A stretch of DNA of 64,000 bases from JBGQOG01 sp052113705 (GCF_052113705.1 NZ_JBGQOG010000006.1:186001-250000); one strand, 5' to 3'. Shown: positions 16,432-25,696, numbered from the stretch's first letter. Numbers and translations: made by a program. The notes: generated by a model not told the origin, from the letters alone.

Positions 16432-18561
16432 TCAGGCAGCTTTGACCGCACGCCGGGCGGCATGCAGCAGGGGTTCGGTATAGCCCGAGGGCTGGGTGAC
16501 GCCCTGCAGGATCAGATCGCGCGCGGCGTTGAAGGCCGTGCCGTCAAAGCCCGGCGCCATCGGGACATAGGCGGCATCCCCGGCGTTTTGCGCATCGACC
16601 TTCGGCGCCATCCGCCGCAGGCTCGCCTCCACCGCCTCCACGGTGGTGATGCCGTGCAGGATCCAGTTCGCCAGATATTGCGAGGAAATCCGCAGGGTTG
16701 CCCGATCCTCCATCAGCGCCACATCGTTGATGTCCGGCACTTTTGAGCAGCCTACCCCCTGATCGACCCAGCGCACCACATAGCCGAGGATCGACTGGCA
16801 GGCATTGTCCAGCTCTCGCGTGACTTCCTCGACCGAGAGGTTGCGGCCAAACATCACCGGCGGCGTCAAAAGATCCGCGCGCGAGGCTTTCGGGCGGGAT
16901 TTCAGGCTCTCCTGCAGCGCCGCCACATCGACCTGATGGTAATGCGTGGCATGCAGCGTCGCCGCCGTCGGGCTGGGCACCCAGGCGGTGTTCGCCCCCG
17001 CTTTCGGATGGCCGATCTTCACGCTCAGCATCTCGGCCATGCAATCGGGTTTCGCCCACATGCCCTTGCCGATCTGCCCGCGCCCGGCCATGCCCGCGGC
17101 CAGACCCGCATCGACATTGCCCGCCTCATAGGCCGGCAGCCAGAGCGAGGTCGCCATTTCGGCTTTCGGCACCACCGGCCCCGCCTGCATCGAGGTGTGG
17201 ATCTCATCCCCCGTGCGATCCAGAAAACCGGTGTTGATGAAGACGCAGCGATCCTTCACCGCCGCGATACAGGCGGCCAGATTGGCCGATGTGCGGCGCT
17301 CTTCATCCATCACGCCGATCTTCACCGTGTTCTGCGGCAGGCCCAGAATGGCCTCCACCCGGGTGAAGAGCGTATCGGCAAAGGCCACCTCTTCCGGCCC
17401 GTGCATCTTCGGTTTCACCACATAAATCGACCCTGCGCGCGAGTTTTTGGCCCCGGACTTGGCCAAATCATGCATGGCGGCGGCCACGGTGACCATGGCA
17501 TCCATGATCCCCTCGGGCGTTTCCTGCCCCTGCCAGAGCACGGCATCCGTGGTCATCAGATGGCCGACATTGCGCACCAGCAAGAGCGCGCGGCCCGGAT
17601 GCGTGACCGGCTTCCCCTGCGGGTCAAGATAGGTCACATCGGGGTTCAGGCTGCGGGTCATCACCCGGCCGCCCTTCTCAAAGCTCTCGCTCAGATCGCC
17701 GCGCATCAGGCCCAGCCAGTTGCTGTAGATCAGGCATTTATCCTCGGCATCCACCGCCGCGACGCTGTCTTCACAGTCCTGAATTGCGGTCAGCGCGCTT
17801 TCCAGCCGGATGTCGGCAATGCCCGCCGGATCGGCGGCGCCGATCACCGAAGCGCGGTCAATCACCACTTCGATCAGCAAGCCATTGGCGCGCAGGAAGA
17901 TGTTGCCCTCAGTGGTATAGCCCGCGAATTGCGCGGGATCGGCGAGCGTGGTCGCCCCCGCCGGGGTGGTGATGCTCAGCGCGGCATCTGCCACCGCAAG
18001 ACCCGTCACCTCGGCCCAGGACCCTGCGGTCAGCGGCACGGCGCGGTCGAGATGCGCGCGCGCCCAGGCGATCACCTCGGCCCCGCGTGCGGCGTCATAG
18101 CCCTTGCCCTGCGCCGCGCCGGGAATCGCATCGGTGCCATAGAGCGCGTCATAGAGGCTGCCCCAGCGGGCGTTGGCGGCGTTCAGCGCGAAACGCGCAT
18201 TCATCACCGGCACCACCAGCTGCGGCCCGGCCATCCGCGCGATTTCGTCGTCGACATTCTCGGTGCCGAGCGTGAAAGGCGCAGGTTCGGGCTGCAAATA
18301 GCCGATTTCGCTCAGAAAAGCGCGGTAGGCCTCGCCGTCGAACGGTTCTGCCCGATGCGCCAGATGCCAGGCGTCGATCTGCGCCTGCAGATCCGCGCGC
18401 TTGGCCAAAAGCGCGGCGTTCACCGGCGCGAGATCGGCCAGAAGGGCCGCATAGCCCGCCCAGAAATCCTCGGCGCTCACGCCCAACAGCACGCGGGTCT
18501 CGATCAGCGCGGCCAGTTCGGCGGCCACTTGTAGCCCGGCGCGGTCAACATAGTTGGTCAT
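16432..18561 (-). CDS. glcB: Malate synthase G
   Basis: 709 residues, close to the 720-725 of characterised GlcB. It condenses glyoxylate with acetyl-CoA to malate, the second glyoxylate-shunt step, and lets cells grow on glycolate or C2 compounds. Family signatures include NARWGSLYDALYGTDAIP near residue 130, GRVMTRSLNPDVTYLD near 300, the metal/catalytic region around IYVVKPKMHGPEEVAF, and GVMDEERRTSANLAACI near 415. No isocitrate lyase gene is adjacent. It is transcribed divergently from an IclR regulator, across a palindrome that is a likely operator, and followed by glcG. Confidence 0.95.
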   Translation of the reverse strand: MTNYVDRAGLQVAAELAALIETRVLLGVSAEDFWAGYAALLADLAPVNAALLAKRADLQAQIDAWHLAHRAEPFDGEAYRAFLSEIGYLQPEPAPFTLGTENVDDEIARMAGPQLVVPVMNARFALNAANARWGSLYDALYGTDAIPGAAQGKGYDAARGAEVIAWARAHLDRAVPLTAGSWAEVTGLAVADAALSITTPAGATTLADPAQFAGYTTEGNIFLRANGLLIEVVIDRASVIGAADPAGIADIRLESALTAIQDCEDSVAAVDAEDKCLIYSNWLGLMRGDLSESFEKGGRVMTRSLNPDVTYLDPQGKPVTHPGRALLLVRNVGHLMTTDAVLWQGQETPEGIMDAMVTVAAAMHDLAKSGAKNSRAGSIYVVKPKMHGPEEVAFADTLFTRVEAILGLPQNTVKIGVMDEERRTSANLAACIAAVKDRCVFINTGFLDRTGDEIHTSMQAGPVVPKAEMATSLWLPAYEAGNVDAGLAAGMAGRGQIGKGMWAKPDCMAEMLSVKIGHPKAGANTAWVPSPTAATLHATHYHQVDVAALQESLKSRPKASRADLLTPPVMFGRNLSVEEVTRELDNACQSILGYVVRWVDQGVGCSKVPDINDVALMEDRATLRISSQYLANWILHGITTVEAVEASLRRMAPKVDAQNAGDAAYVPMAPGFDGTAFNAARDLILQGVTQPSGYTEPLLHAARRAVKAA

Positions 18562-18655
18562 GGGATCCTCCAGTCATTGGCTCGGTTTCAGGCGCCTCCG
18601 GGGCAGCCTGCGTTGCCCCCTGCCTAACGCAGCCTGCCGCCTCTTGTGAGAAATG

Positions 18656-18669
18656 GAAAAATGTTTTTC
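18656..18669. promoter_or_regulatory. Palindrome between glcB and iclR, candidate IclR operator
   Basis: GAAAAATGTTTTTC is a perfect 14-bp dyad (6-2-6), flanked by TG on the left and AC on the right, giving a TGGAAAAATGTTTTTCA core that resembles published IclR sites of the TGGAAAT-ATTTCCA type. It lies 22 nt before the iclR start and about 95 nt before glcB, so it could control both. Binding is inferred. Confidence 0.5.
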
Positions 18670-18690
18670 ACTATGTGGAAAGGGAGTCAG

Positions 18691-19473
18691 ATGGAACAGG
18701 CAAAATCCGAGGGTGTGCAGTCGGTTGCGCGGGCGTTGACCCTGCTGAAGGTGCTGGCGCAGCATGATGAGGGCAGCCGGGTCAGCGATATTGCGCGGCA
18801 GACCGGATTGGCGGTGTCCACCGCGCACCGGCTTCTGACCACGCTGGAAGTGGCGGGTTTCGCGCAATTCGAGAGCGATACCGCGCTGTGGCATGTCGGG
18901 CGCGAGGCTTTTGCCGTGGGGTCGGCCTTTGGGCGGCGGCGCAATTTCGTGGCCCCCGCCCTGCCGTTTCTGCGCCGCCTGCGCGATGCCACGCGCGAAA
19001 CCGCCAATCTGGGCTTGCTGGATGCCGATCAGCTGGTCACCGTCTCGCAAGTGGAAAGCCGCGAAATCATGCGCGCCATTTCGCCCCCGGGCGGAAGGGT
19101 GCCGGTGTTTTGCTCCGGGATGGGCAAGGCGATTTTGGCCACCTGGCCCGATGCCGATATCGCCGCCTTTGCCGCGCGCACCGGGTTCCATCCGCTCACC
19201 AGCCGCTCGCACCGCGATCTGGCGACCGCGATGGCGGAGATTGCGGACATCCGCGCCCGGGGCTGGGCGCTGGATGATGAGGAACATGTGACCGGGCTGC
19301 GCTGTGTGGCCGCCGTGGTCTGGTCGCCGCAGGGCGAGGCCGCCTGCGCGATCTCGGTCTCCGGGCTTGCCGCACGGCTGACGCCGGAGCGGTTGCCGGT
19401 TGTGGGGCGACAGGTGATGCAGGCCGCCCGCGACCTGACCGAGAGTTTGGGCGGCGTCGCGGGGCCGTTGTGA
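18691..19473 (+). CDS. IclR family transcriptional regulator
   Basis: 260 residues. An N-terminal winged helix (about residues 5-70: SVARALTLLKVLAQHD, VSDIARQTGLAVSTAHRLLTTLE) precedes the IclR effector domain (about 80-250) with the characteristic region PVFCSGMGKAILA and RGWALDDEEHVTGLRCVAA. IclR proteins often control glyoxylate-shunt genes, and this one diverges from glcB. Start at 18691 is set by AAAGGGAG five nt upstream; an in-frame ATG at 18646 would run across the palindrome and has no ribosome site. Confidence 0.88.
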   Translation: MEQAKSEGVQSVARALTLLKVLAQHDEGSRVSDIARQTGLAVSTAHRLLTTLEVAGFAQFESDTALWHVGREAFAVGSAFGRRRNFVAPALPFLRRLRDATRETANLGLLDADQLVTVSQVESREIMRAISPPGGRVPVFCSGMGKAILATWPDADIAAFAARTGFHPLTSRSHRDLATAMAEIADIRARGWALDDEEHVTGLRCVAAVVWSPQGEAACAISVSGLAARLTPERLPVVGRQVMQAARDLTESLGGVAGPL

Positions 19474-19560
19474 CCCGGGTCGCCGCGCCGTGCCGCCCCC
19501 GCCCCCGCCCCGCGCAGGCGCGGACATTGTGGAAACATCCCGCCCGCAGCACCACCGCGG

Positions 19561-19608
19561 TTGACAGAAGCCCCCGCCACACCGTGTAATCGGAGATTGT
19601 CGGACAAT
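19561..19608 (+). promoter_or_regulatory. Sigma-70-like promoter and dyad before the AraC regulator
   Basis: TTGACA (19561-19566) and TGTAAT (19585-19590), 18 nt apart, form a good -35/-10 pair. A perfect dyad ATTGT-CGG-ACAAT follows at 19596-19608, at the expected transcription start and touching the first possible ATG. That position suits repression, perhaps by the gene's own product. Confidence 0.55.
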
Positions 19609-20599
19609 GGGAGATGTCAGGGCCGTGCGTGATCCATTGATGGTGGTGACCCTCTCGACCAATGATTATGAGCCCCGACAGCGCGTCTCGGCGTTTGAGG
19701 CGGCCGCCGCCTCCATCTGCAAGCTGGCGATCGAGCCGACGTATGAAGACAGTTACAGTTCGCATACCACCATCAAGTTGCTGCCGGGGGTGGTGACGGC
19801 CCGCACCAGCCATTCCGCCTCGGTCACGCGCCGCACGCGGGCGATGGCGGCGGATGAGGCGGATAATCTTCTGATCCATGTGCCGCTGAACCAGGGGTTT
19901 CAGATGGCGCAACTCGGCGGGCAGGAGGTCAGCTGTGGCGCGGGTCAGGTCTATCTTGACCCCAATGAAGTGGCGGGCCGCGCAGAGTTCGGCGCGCCGC
20001 AGACCGAGATGTTCTACATTTCGATCCCGCGCGCGGCACTGGCCCTGCCCGCCCGCACGCTGAACGGCAGCCTGCGCGAAGTGGTGAAGATGACGCCGCA
20101 ATGGCGGCTTTTTGTCGGCTATGCCCAGATGCTGCACAGCGAAGCGGCGACGCTCGGCGCGGATGAAATCGGCCTCTGCACGTCGCATCTGCACGAATTG
20201 GCGCGGATGGCGCTTTGTGCCGATGAGAATGAGCGGCTGCAGATGCAGGGCCGCGGGGTGCGGGCCGCCCGCCTGCGCGCGCTGAAATCCGACATCGCGG
20301 CGCATCTGGCGACGCCGGGGATGGGCCTGGCGGAAATCGCCGCGAAGCAAGGGATTTCAGAGCGTTACGCCCGCGCCCTCTTCACCGATGAGGGCACGAC
20401 ATTTCGCGATTACGTCACAGGGCGGCGCCTGCAACTGGTGCACCGGATGCTTCTGGATCCGGCGCAGGATCACCGCTCGGTCAGTGATCTGGTGATGGCG
20501 GCGGGCTTTGGCGACCTGTCGTGGTTCAACAAATGCTATCGCCAGCTCTATGGCGAAACGCCGTCGGACAGCCGCGCCGCCGCGCAGAGGGCGCGCTGA
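19607..20599 (+). CDS. AraC family transcriptional regulator
   Basis: 330 residues: an AraC-binding-like (AraC_binding_2) N-terminal sensor (about 30-190, with HVPLNQGFQM) and a C-terminal double helix-turn-helix (about 222-325: GMGLAEIAAKQGISERYARALF, and SVSDLVMAAGFGDLSWFNKCYRQLYGETPSD). The first ATG has almost no leader relative to the predicted transcription start, so an in-frame ATG at 19640 is possible. No sensor ligand can be named. The next genes on the same strand, a membrane/VWA operon, start 146 nt later and might be its target. Confidence 0.85.
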   Translation: MGDVRAVRDPLMVVTLSTNDYEPRQRVSAFEAAAASICKLAIEPTYEDSYSSHTTIKLLPGVVTARTSHSASVTRRTRAMAADEADNLLIHVPLNQGFQMAQLGGQEVSCGAGQVYLDPNEVAGRAEFGAPQTEMFYISIPRAALALPARTLNGSLREVVKMTPQWRLFVGYAQMLHSEAATLGADEIGLCTSHLHELARMALCADENERLQMQGRGVRAARLRALKSDIAAHLATPGMGLAEIAAKQGISERYARALFTDEGTTFRDYVTGRRLQLVHRMLLDPAQDHRSVSDLVMAAGFGDLSWFNKCYRQLYGETPSDSRAAAQRAR

Positions 20600-20745
20600 T
20601 CCGTCTGCACCGCCCTTTGTGCCGCCCAGCCCGCAATCAGTGCCGCCCACCCCAAGAACAGCGGCGGCGTTCCGCATAGCCTGAGCATATTGATCGCGGC
20701 AATTTCGGCCGCGCCAAACCGGTGAGTAAGAGGTACGGGCCAGGG

Positions 20746-21732
20746 ATGACGCATTTCAGTCTGGGAATTTCACTGCGCCTGATGCGCCAAACCTGGCCCT
20801 TTTTGCTGTTTCGGGTGCTGGTCTATTTCGGCATCGCCGCGGGCTTTGTGCTCGCCACCGGCACCGGTGCCGGTCTGGGCTATGGCATCGGCGGCTTTTG
20901 GGACGATGAAACCCGGCTGGGCGCGGCTGTCTGGGGCGGCGTCGGCGGCTTTGGCCTCAGCGCGGGCCTGCTCTATCTCGCGCGCGAATATCTCCTGTAT
21001 CTGGTCAAAGCGGGCCATATCGCGGTGATGGTCGAGGCGTTGCAGGGCCGCGCCCTGCCCGAGGGGCAAGGGCAGATCGCCTATGCCCGCGCCATTGTGA
21101 CCGCGCGTTTTGGTCAGGCGAGCCTGCTGTTCGGCCTTGATCAGCTGGTCAAAGGGGTGATCGGCGCGGTGACCGGCCTCTTGCAGGGGCTGTTCAGCAT
21201 CCTGCCGATTCCCGGGCTGGAGCGGGTGATGGCGCTGGTGCGCGCCTATCTGAAAGTGGCCGTCGGCCTGATGGATGAGGTGATGCTGGCGCATGTCCTG
21301 CGCACCCGCGCCGAAAACCCCTATGCCGCCGCGCGCACGGCACTGGTGCTTTACGCGCAAAACGCCCGGCCCCTGCTGATCAGCGCCGCCTGGATCACCG
21401 CGCTGATCTGGCTGCTGTCAGTGGTGGTGTTTGTGCTGATGCTGGCGCCCGCGGCGGCGCTGGTCTGGTTCCTGCCCGGTCAGGCCTCGGCCGCCAGTCT
21501 GGTTTTTGCGGTGCTTTTTGCCTGGGCGGTGAAGGCCGCCCTGATCGAACCTTTCGCCATTGCCTGCCTTTTGCAGGCGTTTTTCACCGTTTCCGAGGGC
21601 CAGAGCCCCAATCCAGAGTGGCAACGCAAGCTGGACGGGGTTTCTGAGCGTTTCAAGACCCTCGGCACCCGCGCAATGTCCTGGACGGGGCGCGGGTCCA
21701 CTTCCTCTTCCAACACCGGAGATGCCGCATGA
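20746..21732 (+). CDS. Multi-pass inner-membrane protein of unknown function
   Basis: 328 residues with four to six hydrophobic segments, e.g. WPFLLFRVLVYFGIAAGFVLA near residue 17, a glycine-rich second segment, one around 120-150, and two strong ones between 215 and 280. A soluble, serine-rich tail (about residues 290-328) probably faces the cytoplasm. I do not recognise the family. Its stop overlaps the ATG of the secreted VWA gene (ATGA), so the two products are made together and plausibly interact. Start at 20746 (ATG) is chosen with an AAGAGG about 13 nt upstream; a GTG at 20722 is the alternative. Confidence 0.7.
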   Translation: MTHFSLGISLRLMRQTWPFLLFRVLVYFGIAAGFVLATGTGAGLGYGIGGFWDDETRLGAAVWGGVGGFGLSAGLLYLAREYLLYLVKAGHIAVMVEALQGRALPEGQGQIAYARAIVTARFGQASLLFGLDQLVKGVIGAVTGLLQGLFSILPIPGLERVMALVRAYLKVAVGLMDEVMLAHVLRTRAENPYAAARTALVLYAQNARPLLISAAWITALIWLLSVVVFVLMLAPAAALVWFLPGQASAASLVFAVLFAWAVKAALIEPFAIACLLQAFFTVSEGQSPNPEWQRKLDGVSERFKTLGTRAMSWTGRGSTSSSNTGDAA

Positions 21733-24299
21733 AACCCTGGATTGGCGTCTTCGTGACCGCCCTCACCCTTCTGGCGACGCCCTTGGCCGCCGAAACCCCG
21801 CGCACGATCATCGTGATGGATGGTTCCGGCTCGATGTGGGGGCAGATCGACGGCCGCCCGAAACTTGAGATTGCCCGCGACACGGTGGCGACGGTCCTCG
21901 CCGGAATTCCCGCCGGGCAGGCGTTGGGGCTGATGGCCTATGGTCATCGGCGCAAGGGTGATTGTGGCGATATCGAGCTGATGGTGCCGCCCGCCGCGGG
22001 CACCGCCCCCACGATTGCCGCTGATGTCAACGCGATGAAATTCCTTGGCAAAACGCCCCTGTCCGAGGCCGTGCGCCAGGCCGCCGAAGCCCTGCGCTAT
22101 GGCGAAGAGGCCGCGACTGTCGTGCTCGTCACCGACGGGTTGGAGACCTGCGCCGCCGATCCCTGCGCGCTCGGGCGCGAGCTGGAGGCCGGCGGGCTGA
22201 ACTTTACCGCCCATGTCATCGGCTTTGGCCTGACCGCAGCCGAGGGCGCGCAGGTCTCCTGCCTCGCGGCGGAAACCGGGGGCAAGTACATTCAGGCCGG
22301 CGATGCGGCGGGCCTTGCCGAGGCGCTGACCGCCACCGTCACCACGCCGGCCGCCCCGCCCGAAACCGCCGCCGCCCCCCTGCCCGAAGCCCGGCTGACC
22401 GCGCCGGATGAGGCCGCCATTGGCACCATGGTGCAGGTGGGCTGGACCGGACCGCAGGAGGATTTGGACACGATCGAGATCGTCGCGCCGGTGGATGACA
22501 GCTATCTCGAATATGCCTATGTCTCCGAGGGCAATCCGGTCTCGCTGCAGATGCCGGGCACGCCGGGGATCTATGAGCTGCGCTACAAGCATCAGGATCA
22601 CAGCATTGTCGCCACGCGGCCGATCACCGTCATCGAAGGGCCTTTGGCGCTGATGGCGCCCGATCAGGCCGCGGTGGGGCAGTTGGTCCCGATCGGCTGG
22701 AACGGACCGAACGCGGTCTATGACAATATCCAGCTGCGTCTGGCGGGCGACGACAGCTATGTCGATTATGCCTATGTCGCCAGCGGCAATCCGGTGGTGC
22801 TGCGGATGCCCGACACCGCGGGCAACTACGAATTCACCTACAAATTCAACGATGCGCAGGTGCTGATCACCCGGCCGATCACCGTGCTGCCCGCGGGCAG
22901 TACACCGGTGCTGGCCCCCGCGAGCCTCTCTGGCCCCGCCAGCGCGGCGCCGGGCGCAGATCTCTACATCGGCTGGACCGGCCCCCGCGCGGCGGGCGAC
23001 CGGATCGAGATCCGCGCCCCGGGCGAGGCCGGGGCGCTGGCCTCGGCCGATGTGGAAGACGGCACCCCCGCCAGCCTGACCGCGCCCGAGACGCCCGGAA
23101 CCTATGAGTTGATCTATCATTTCCAGTCCGAGGATGTGCTGGCCCGCGCGCCCTTGACCGTGGCGGCGGATATGCCCGCCGCCACAACGCCCGGCGGCCC
23201 GGTGCCGGTGACGATTGAAGCGGATCAGGGGGGGCTGGAGCTCTCGGTCCAATGGTCGGCGGTGCCCGCCACGGATGTCGCCAACCCGCTGCCGCCCGAG
23301 GCCTGGGCGCTGAACGACCGCGTCTCGGCCCCGGTGGCGGCCAGCTTTCTGCCCGGCGTCTATGACGTGCGCGGCGAGGCGGGCGATCAGGTCTTCACCG
23401 GGCGGATCACCGTGGTGGCGGGGGCCGAGAACCATTTCGTGATCCCCTATGATCCGGCGCAAAGCCCGGCGGGGCCCGATGCGCCCGGGGCTGGCGCCGC
23501 ACAGCCGGGTGATCCGGTCGCCCTGAAGATCTCGGGGGAATATGTGGGCATGCGCATCCGCTGGCAGGCCACCCCGGCGGGGGGGCAGGACAGCCTGATG
23601 CTCGGCAGCGGCGATTTTGCCGCCGAGGCCTGGGACACCCGGCTGGATCCCGGCCGCTGGCTGATCGAGGGTCAGGCCGAGGGAGGCCAGGGCCCGCTCT
23701 ATGTCGCGGTGATCTCGGTGGCGCCGGACGGCCCCGCGGCGATCACCCTGCCCCGCACCGTGGCGGCGGACCGCAGCGCCTTTGCCCTGCCCGATGGCGC
23801 CGAGGGCCTGGCGCGCTGCGTTGCAGAGCCTGCCTGCTATGTCACCGATGCCGCGGCGGGGCTGCGCTACCACCTTCTGCCCGGTTGGGCTTCCGGTGCC
23901 GGCTATGGGATGGAAACCGCTGCCGGGGTCGCGGCCACCCAGCCCAGCGCGGAATTCTACACCGGAACGCCGCTGGCGGTGCAGATGGCGCTGAACCCGC
24001 GGCAATGGGCTGCCAGCCTCGGGCCCTGCGAGGCGGTATCGGTCGGCCTGCTCTGCGCGGTGACCGGCACCGACCCTGCCGCCCTCGCCCTGTTGCGCAG
24101 CACGTTGGGCGCCGCACGGGCTGAGGATGCCGCCGCCACGACGACACCCACCGCGACACCATCGGCCGCAACCGCCTCCGGCACCGGCCCTGATCTGGCC
24201 GAGGTGATGCGCAGCCTTCAGGGCATCGCGATCACCGCACCCGAAGGCCTTGATCTGCGAGAGTTTCTGGCCCCCGGCCTTGCAAAGGACACCCAATGA
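21729..24299 (+). CDS. Secreted von Willebrand factor A domain protein with repeated beta-rich domains
   Basis: 856 residues. A signal peptide ends near TPLAAE (residue 22). A VWA domain follows (about 26-205) with an intact metal site: DGSGS (D31), the TPLSEA threonine and VTDGLETC aspartate. Next come three related units of about 80 residues (roughly 220-300, 305-388 and 390-478), each with the pattern AxxxAxxGxxxxIGWTGP...Y-Y---G-P-x-L--P-TPG-YEL-Y. Less regular domains follow to about 800, then a low-complexity Ala/Thr linker. It resembles Ca-activated chloride-channel-like VWA proteins, but the function is unknown. ATGA overlaps join it to genes on both sides. Confidence 0.8.
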   Translation: MKPWIGVFVTALTLLATPLAAETPRTIIVMDGSGSMWGQIDGRPKLEIARDTVATVLAGIPAGQALGLMAYGHRRKGDCGDIELMVPPAAGTAPTIAADVNAMKFLGKTPLSEAVRQAAEALRYGEEAATVVLVTDGLETCAADPCALGRELEAGGLNFTAHVIGFGLTAAEGAQVSCLAAETGGKYIQAGDAAGLAEALTATVTTPAAPPETAAAPLPEARLTAPDEAAIGTMVQVGWTGPQEDLDTIEIVAPVDDSYLEYAYVSEGNPVSLQMPGTPGIYELRYKHQDHSIVATRPITVIEGPLALMAPDQAAVGQLVPIGWNGPNAVYDNIQLRLAGDDSYVDYAYVASGNPVVLRMPDTAGNYEFTYKFNDAQVLITRPITVLPAGSTPVLAPASLSGPASAAPGADLYIGWTGPRAAGDRIEIRAPGEAGALASADVEDGTPASLTAPETPGTYELIYHFQSEDVLARAPLTVAADMPAATTPGGPVPVTIEADQGGLELSVQWSAVPATDVANPLPPEAWALNDRVSAPVAASFLPGVYDVRGEAGDQVFTGRITVVAGAENHFVIPYDPAQSPAGPDAPGAGAAQPGDPVALKISGEYVGMRIRWQATPAGGQDSLMLGSGDFAAEAWDTRLDPGRWLIEGQAEGGQGPLYVAVISVAPDGPAAITLPRTVAADRSAFALPDGAEGLARCVAEPACYVTDAAAGLRYHLLPGWASGAGYGMETAAGVAATQPSAEFYTGTPLAVQMALNPRQWAASLGPCEAVSVGLLCAVTGTDPAALALLRSTLGAARAEDAAATTTPTATPSAATASGTGPDLAEVMRSLQGIAITAPEGLDLREFLAPGLAKDTQ

Positions 24300-25042
24300 C
24301 CCGCATTGCATTCCTGCCTGTCATCGCCGCGCTCGGCCTCTCTGTCCCGCTCGCGGCACCTGCCCGCGCCGAAGCCAACCTCGGCACCGGCGGCAAGGCG
24401 GTCTATGCAGACTGCCGCGACGGCGGCTGCCGCTGCACGCTGAGCCCGATGACCACCGATGAGGTGAGCGCGCTGATCGGCACCGCGCCGCCCGAGGGGG
24501 CGCGCGACTGGGTCGTGGTCTCTTATGCCGACAGCTATTTCTGGAGCGCGCAAAGCCTTGAGGACATTGACAGCGCCATGGGCGGCGACGGGCGCTGTGA
24601 TCTGGAGGTTTTCGCCCCGGTGGTGCCGCGCGACGGCACCTGGACGGGCAAGGTGCGCACTACGAAGATCGCGGGTTGCCCGGAGGGTCTGGCGCAGACC
24701 CTGCCCGGCATGGTCAGCGGCATGGTTTTCGCCCGCCGCATCGCCTGGGGCGGGGTGTTTCACCCGGCGCAGCTGAACATGAACCCCTCGGATCAGGTGG
24801 TGAACTGGACCGAGATCGGGCCGACGATGTTTCAGGGGAAACTGGTGGCGCCCGTGCAGAATGACATGCTGAGTGTCTCAGGCACGCTGACCTCATCGCT
24901 GGTGGATGAAGACAGTGCGGTCGCCCGTTTTCACCTGCGCGTCGGGGCCGGTTCGGGCGCCAATGCCGCCGCCCTCGCCATGTTGGGCATGGCCGATTGC
25001 CGCGTCGATTCCACCTATCAGTTCAAACGCAGCGGGGCCTGA
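24296..25042 (+). CDS. Small secreted protein of unknown function
   Basis: 248 residues with a signal peptide (cleavage likely after APARA, about residue 25). The mature part has at least five cysteines, including an N-terminal cluster CRDGGCRC that could form disulphides. No known domain recognised. Its ATG overlaps the stop of the VWA gene, making it the third member of a coupled trio. It probably works with the VWA protein in the periplasm or outside the cell; this is inference from coupling only. Confidence 0.65.
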   Translation: MTRIAFLPVIAALGLSVPLAAPARAEANLGTGGKAVYADCRDGGCRCTLSPMTTDEVSALIGTAPPEGARDWVVVSYADSYFWSAQSLEDIDSAMGGDGRCDLEVFAPVVPRDGTWTGKVRTTKIAGCPEGLAQTLPGMVSGMVFARRIAWGGVFHPAQLNMNPSDQVVNWTEIGPTMFQGKLVAPVQNDMLSVSGTLTSSLVDEDSAVARFHLRVGAGSGANAAALAMLGMADCRVDSTYQFKRSGA

Positions 25043-25198
25043 GGCGACGCGGGCCTGAGGTGGCACAGGGGGGGGCACAGGGCGCGGGGCGGGTGGCGCG
25101 GGTCGGCAGAGGCAGCCCCTGTCCCCGGTTGCGGCTCTTGCAGCGCGCGGCGGCATTGTGGGATGGTGTGACACCAGCCCGCTGCAGCACAGGATGCG

Positions 25199-25696
25199 AT
25201 GGACGCGATACCAACCCTGACCACCGCCAGGCTGATCCTGCGCCCGATGCAGGCCGGGGACTGGCCTGCCTACCATGCGCTGATGGCCTCGGACCGCGCG
25301 CTGCATATGGGGGGGCCCTTCTCCCCCACGGCCGCCTGGGGGATGTTTTGCAGCGATCACGCGCAATGGAGCCTCTTTGGCCTCGGGGCGCTGATGATCG
25401 AGGACCGGGCAAGCGGCCACTGCCTCGGGCAGGTCGGCATCAACACCGGCCCCCTTTTTCCCGAACATGAGCTTGGCTGGTTCCTCTATCCAGAGGCGGA
25501 GGGGCATGGCTATGCCTGCGAGGCCGCATCGGCGCTGCGCGACTGGGCGAAAGAGGGCCGGCATCTCGCCACGCTGGTCAGCTATATGGACGCTGCAAAC
25601 GCCAGATCCGCCGCGCTGGCTCTGCGGCTGGGCGCCCGGTTGGACGCGCAGGCGGCACGGCCCGACCCCGGTGATCTGGTCTATCGGCACTATTGA
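25199..25696 (+). CDS. GNAT family N-acetyltransferase (RimJ/RimL type)
   Basis: 165 residues beginning with the RimJ/RimL-type opening LTTARLILRPMQAGDWPAYHALMASD. The acetyl-CoA-binding region is LGWFLYPEAEGHGYACEAASAL, a relaxed version of the Q/RxxGxG/A motif, and the C-terminal NARSAALALRLGAR matches the N-x-x-S-x-x-x-x-x-x-x-G motif of the family. These enzymes acetylate N-termini, amino acids or drugs; the substrate is not predictable. It is a single gene after a 156-nt gap, before a long regulatory stretch. Confidence 0.85.
   Translation: MDAIPTLTTARLILRPMQAGDWPAYHALMASDRALHMGGPFSPTAAWGMFCSDHAQWSLFGLGALMIEDRASGHCLGQVGINTGPLFPEHELGWFLYPEAEGHGYACEAASALRDWAKEGRHLATLVSYMDAANARSAALALRLGARLDAQAARPDPGDLVYRHY

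Noticed and set aside
21480..24311. A very long minus-strand open frame (over 900 codons) opposite the membrane/VWA genes
   Set aside because: It lies antisense to genes with signal peptide, VWA motifs and coupled starts; its translation is Gly/Arg/His-rich low complexity without domains, as expected of a shadow frame in GC-rich DNA.
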